This document shows, piece by piece, positions 19,697 to 21,563 of a DNA stretch of 21,563 bases; position 1 is the first letter of the stretch; each line of letters starts with the position of its first letter. A model generated the notes under the pieces. It was not told the DNA's origin. It did no database searches and saw nothing but the letters and a program-made list of their open reading frames with translations. Position numbers and translations under genes: made by a program. The DNA comes from Conidiobolus incongruus B7586. Its lineage: Eukaryota > Entomophthoromycota > Entomophthoromycetes > Entomophthorales > Conidiobolaceae. The stretch covers positions 1 through 21,563 of the forward strand of contig JNEM01007103.1 of the NCBI GenBank assembly GCA_000697335.1. Direction: 5' to 3'.

Positions 19697-20128
19697 TCAA
19701 ACCTTGAAAGTTGGTCTATGTGTTTGAGTACCTGTGGAATAATTATTACGATTTCCAATTGCTTGAATATTAGTTGCTTGCTCCTCATCAATTCCTACCC
19801 CAGTTCTTCCAATATTTGGTGAATGTTCCAAATTTCGAGAATTTTGCAAGTTAGAGACATTTTGTTCGATGGAATCACTTGCTTGTTTAAGTTCAGATAT
19901 AGTACTGCCAGTTCCAGTATAAAAGCTATCCCGGTCTCCAATAGACTGAATTTGCTCAAGATCTTGTTCAGTGATTCCTGTATTTTGTTCACCACCAATA
20001 TTGGCTGATCTATCAACTGCGTTCTGGACTTGTGACGCATAAGATCCTCTTCCGGTAGGCTGACTTTTTTCAACTTCAGATGCTCCAAATGCATCAGCAG
20101 CTTCTTTAGATACTTTATGTTGACTCAT
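19697..20128 (-). CDS. Small hydrophilic protein with two imperfect repeats (weakly LEA/SMP-like)
   Basis: A complete 143-residue frame without introns. It has no Cys or Trp, no signal peptide and no membrane segment, and is rich in Gln, Ser, Asn, Glu and Gly. Two repeats are visible: residues 43-75 and 105-135, each of the form NIG, then GI-x-E, then IQ(S/A)IG(D/N)R, then Y-x-TGT. The N-terminus (VSKEAADAFGASEVEK, then RGSYASQVQNAVDR) faintly resembles the seed-maturation-protein (SMP) pattern of KEDA-RIQS and SFAARAQSA seen in plant LEA and some fungal proteins; the ITEQDLEQIQS part of the repeats fits the same pattern. If so, it would be a disordered stress or dormancy protein of the cytosol. 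That is an inference with low certainty. The coding status is well supported by base composition and the internal repeat. Confidence 0.8.
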   Translation of the reverse strand: MSQHKVSKEAADAFGASEVEKSQPTGRGSYASQVQNAVDRSANIGGEQNTGITEQDLEQIQSIGDRDSFYTGTGSTISELKQASDSIEQNVSNLQNSRNLEHSPNIGRTGVGIDEEQATNIQAIGNRNNYSTGTQTHRPTFKV

Positions 20129-21563
20129 TGGTACTATAATATTGCTTTAATTCAACTTGAAAGATAAATGAATATTTTGAATTTATATAGTCAGAGTTTG
20201 ATATAGTGAACTCATTATTAGTGATATTAATGTCAAATATATAAATATCAGATCACCAATGTCTCATTAGAATATAATATTTAGTCATTATTAACAAATT
20301 CCTTAAATAAATTATCTTAATAAAAAAATAATAATGAATTAATATAATAATGATGTGAGATTTTAAAAATGACTCAATTATTATTTCAATTTGATTTAAT
20401 TTTTTGTTAAAATTAGGAAATTTTTCGATCATTCAAATTAATATCAAAGTAAGGCTTTTTCAAATAATGCTGCTAAATCAGTTTAAAAGTGGTTTATTTT
20501 TTAAGAAACTTAAGTTATAAAATGTTTTTAAATAAAATGTTTCAAATAATAATATATCAAATAGGATCAAGAATAATTATATATATATTGAATATATTTT
20601 AAAATAATTATTTTTTTTAAAATTGATATATTCGAAATTTAAAAAATTTAATAATTAAAAAATTTTTCAATTATTTGGTGTTTAATTATATTCAAGTTTA
20701 AAGTAATTTTTAAATATAATATATTTCAAAATTGTTTAAAAAAATATTTGGTTACTATATATACTTCAAAATTTTTTTTCTAATTTGATAAAAGACAATT
20801 TATCTTAAAAAATCTAATATTAGATAATAATTTTAAGGTTAATATATTCTATATAGATATTATAAAAAATAATATATTGAAATTATAATCCTCTATAACT
20901 GCTTATTAGTGTTTAGCTAATATGATTCAATAGATATAGAAATTGCAAATAATATTATTAATATTCATTATTTATTTGCTTGGTTATCTTATTAAGAAGG
21001 TAATAATTTCTTAGTGAAACTTTTACTAATGATTATTTGGGGATATTCGATAATAGTGAAAAATTGGAGTTAAAAATATAAGCTTTGTTTTGAATAATTA
21101 CTAACGCTATTAATGATTAATGAATTTATATACTAAATTATATTGTCACAAGTAATTTTATATTGCTTTGGATAGTGCATTATTTTATTAGAAATTTCAG
21201 ATATATTGATTCCACTATCTAAATATTAATATTAACATCATTTTCCACTATATATCATAATTTTCATATATATTAATTTTAAGATAAGATTTATTGTATT
21301 TCAAATGAAATTATAAAAATTAAACTTATACTCAAGTATTTTAATAAGTTTGAAATTATATCTTAAAAACTTGAACTAATATTACATTATATAGTATCTC
21401 TAATTAGCTTTAATTAAATTAATTAAATTTGAAATTTTTCTTATCAATATTAATATTATTTTATATAATATAAATAATTAAATTATTACTATTAATTAGA
21501 AAAATAATAATTTTTCAATTAATAATCTTATCATTTATTGAAATTTTGAAATATAAAATATTG
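20129..21563. other. Promoter region, then AT-rich gene-free stretch to the window end
   Basis: The first 100 bases hold the putative promoter of the minus-strand gene. Beyond that the sequence is AT-rich, and no coding-like frame, RNA gene or repeat with GC content was found on either strand. A modest patch at about 20930-21080 with more G has no readable product. Confidence 0.5.
20182..20189 (-). promoter_or_regulatory. Putative TATA box of the two-repeat protein gene
   Basis: On the minus strand TATATAAA lies 53 bases before the ATG at 20128 and is preceded by GC-richer bases (CTCTGAC). The spacing matches the TATA-like motif of the CAP gene. The AT-rich background limits confidence. Confidence 0.35.

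Noticed and set aside
19795-20094. 99-codon second minus frame inside the two-repeat protein gene
   Set aside because: Overlaps the frame that carries the clear internal repeat; its own text has no repeat and no recognised domain.

Overview
The window is very AT-rich nuclear DNA from what is most likely a filamentous fungus. The reasons are two short introns (49 and 56 nt) with GTAAGT donors, a fungal ankyrin-plus-DIL gene, a chromodomain-bearing Ty3/gypsy fossil and Tc1-type helix-turn-helix (HTH) proteins. I cannot fix the phylum. Genes stand out as short islands of clearly higher GC in DNA that is otherwise mostly A and T.

Layout. 1 to about 3.9 kb is the 3' part of a dead Ty3/gypsy retrotransposon, strongly depleted in CA and TG dinucleotides as RIP-like mutation would leave it. 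3.9-6.7 kb is AT-rich DNA with one decayed coding-like stretch (5278-5820) and a possible small TIR element (6321-6680). 6763-7417 is an intact two-exon gene for a secreted CAP-domain protein, followed at 7507 by a signal-peptide-like stub.

8.2-14.2 kb holds the most distinctive feature: five paralogues in a row, all on the + strand, of a gene derived from the N-terminal DNA-binding part of a Tc1/mariner transposase. Copy 1 (about 8205-9219) is long and broken. Copy 2 (10103-10891) is long and intact, with two HTH segments and a Pro/Glu/Ser/Lys repeat tail. Copy 3 (11856-12173) is short and intact, with one HTH. Copies 4 (13104-13399) and 5 (about 13853-14200) are short and broken. None has a DDE catalytic domain. 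The array looks like local duplication followed by decay.

On the minus strand, tail to tail with the array, lies a two-exon gene for an 813-residue ankyrin/DIL protein (14765-17262). Beyond it are a tiny Cys-containing ORF (17709-17804), a one-stop coding-like fragment on the + strand (19169-19279) and an intact 143-residue hydrophilic two-repeat protein (19697-20128, minus). The last 1.4 kb is featureless AT-rich DNA.

The genes do not form a pathway. The CAP, ankyrin/DIL and repeat-protein genes look like independent fungal genes. The HTH array and the retroelement fossil mark a repeat-rich, fast-evolving compartment. No tRNA, rRNA or CRISPR was seen.
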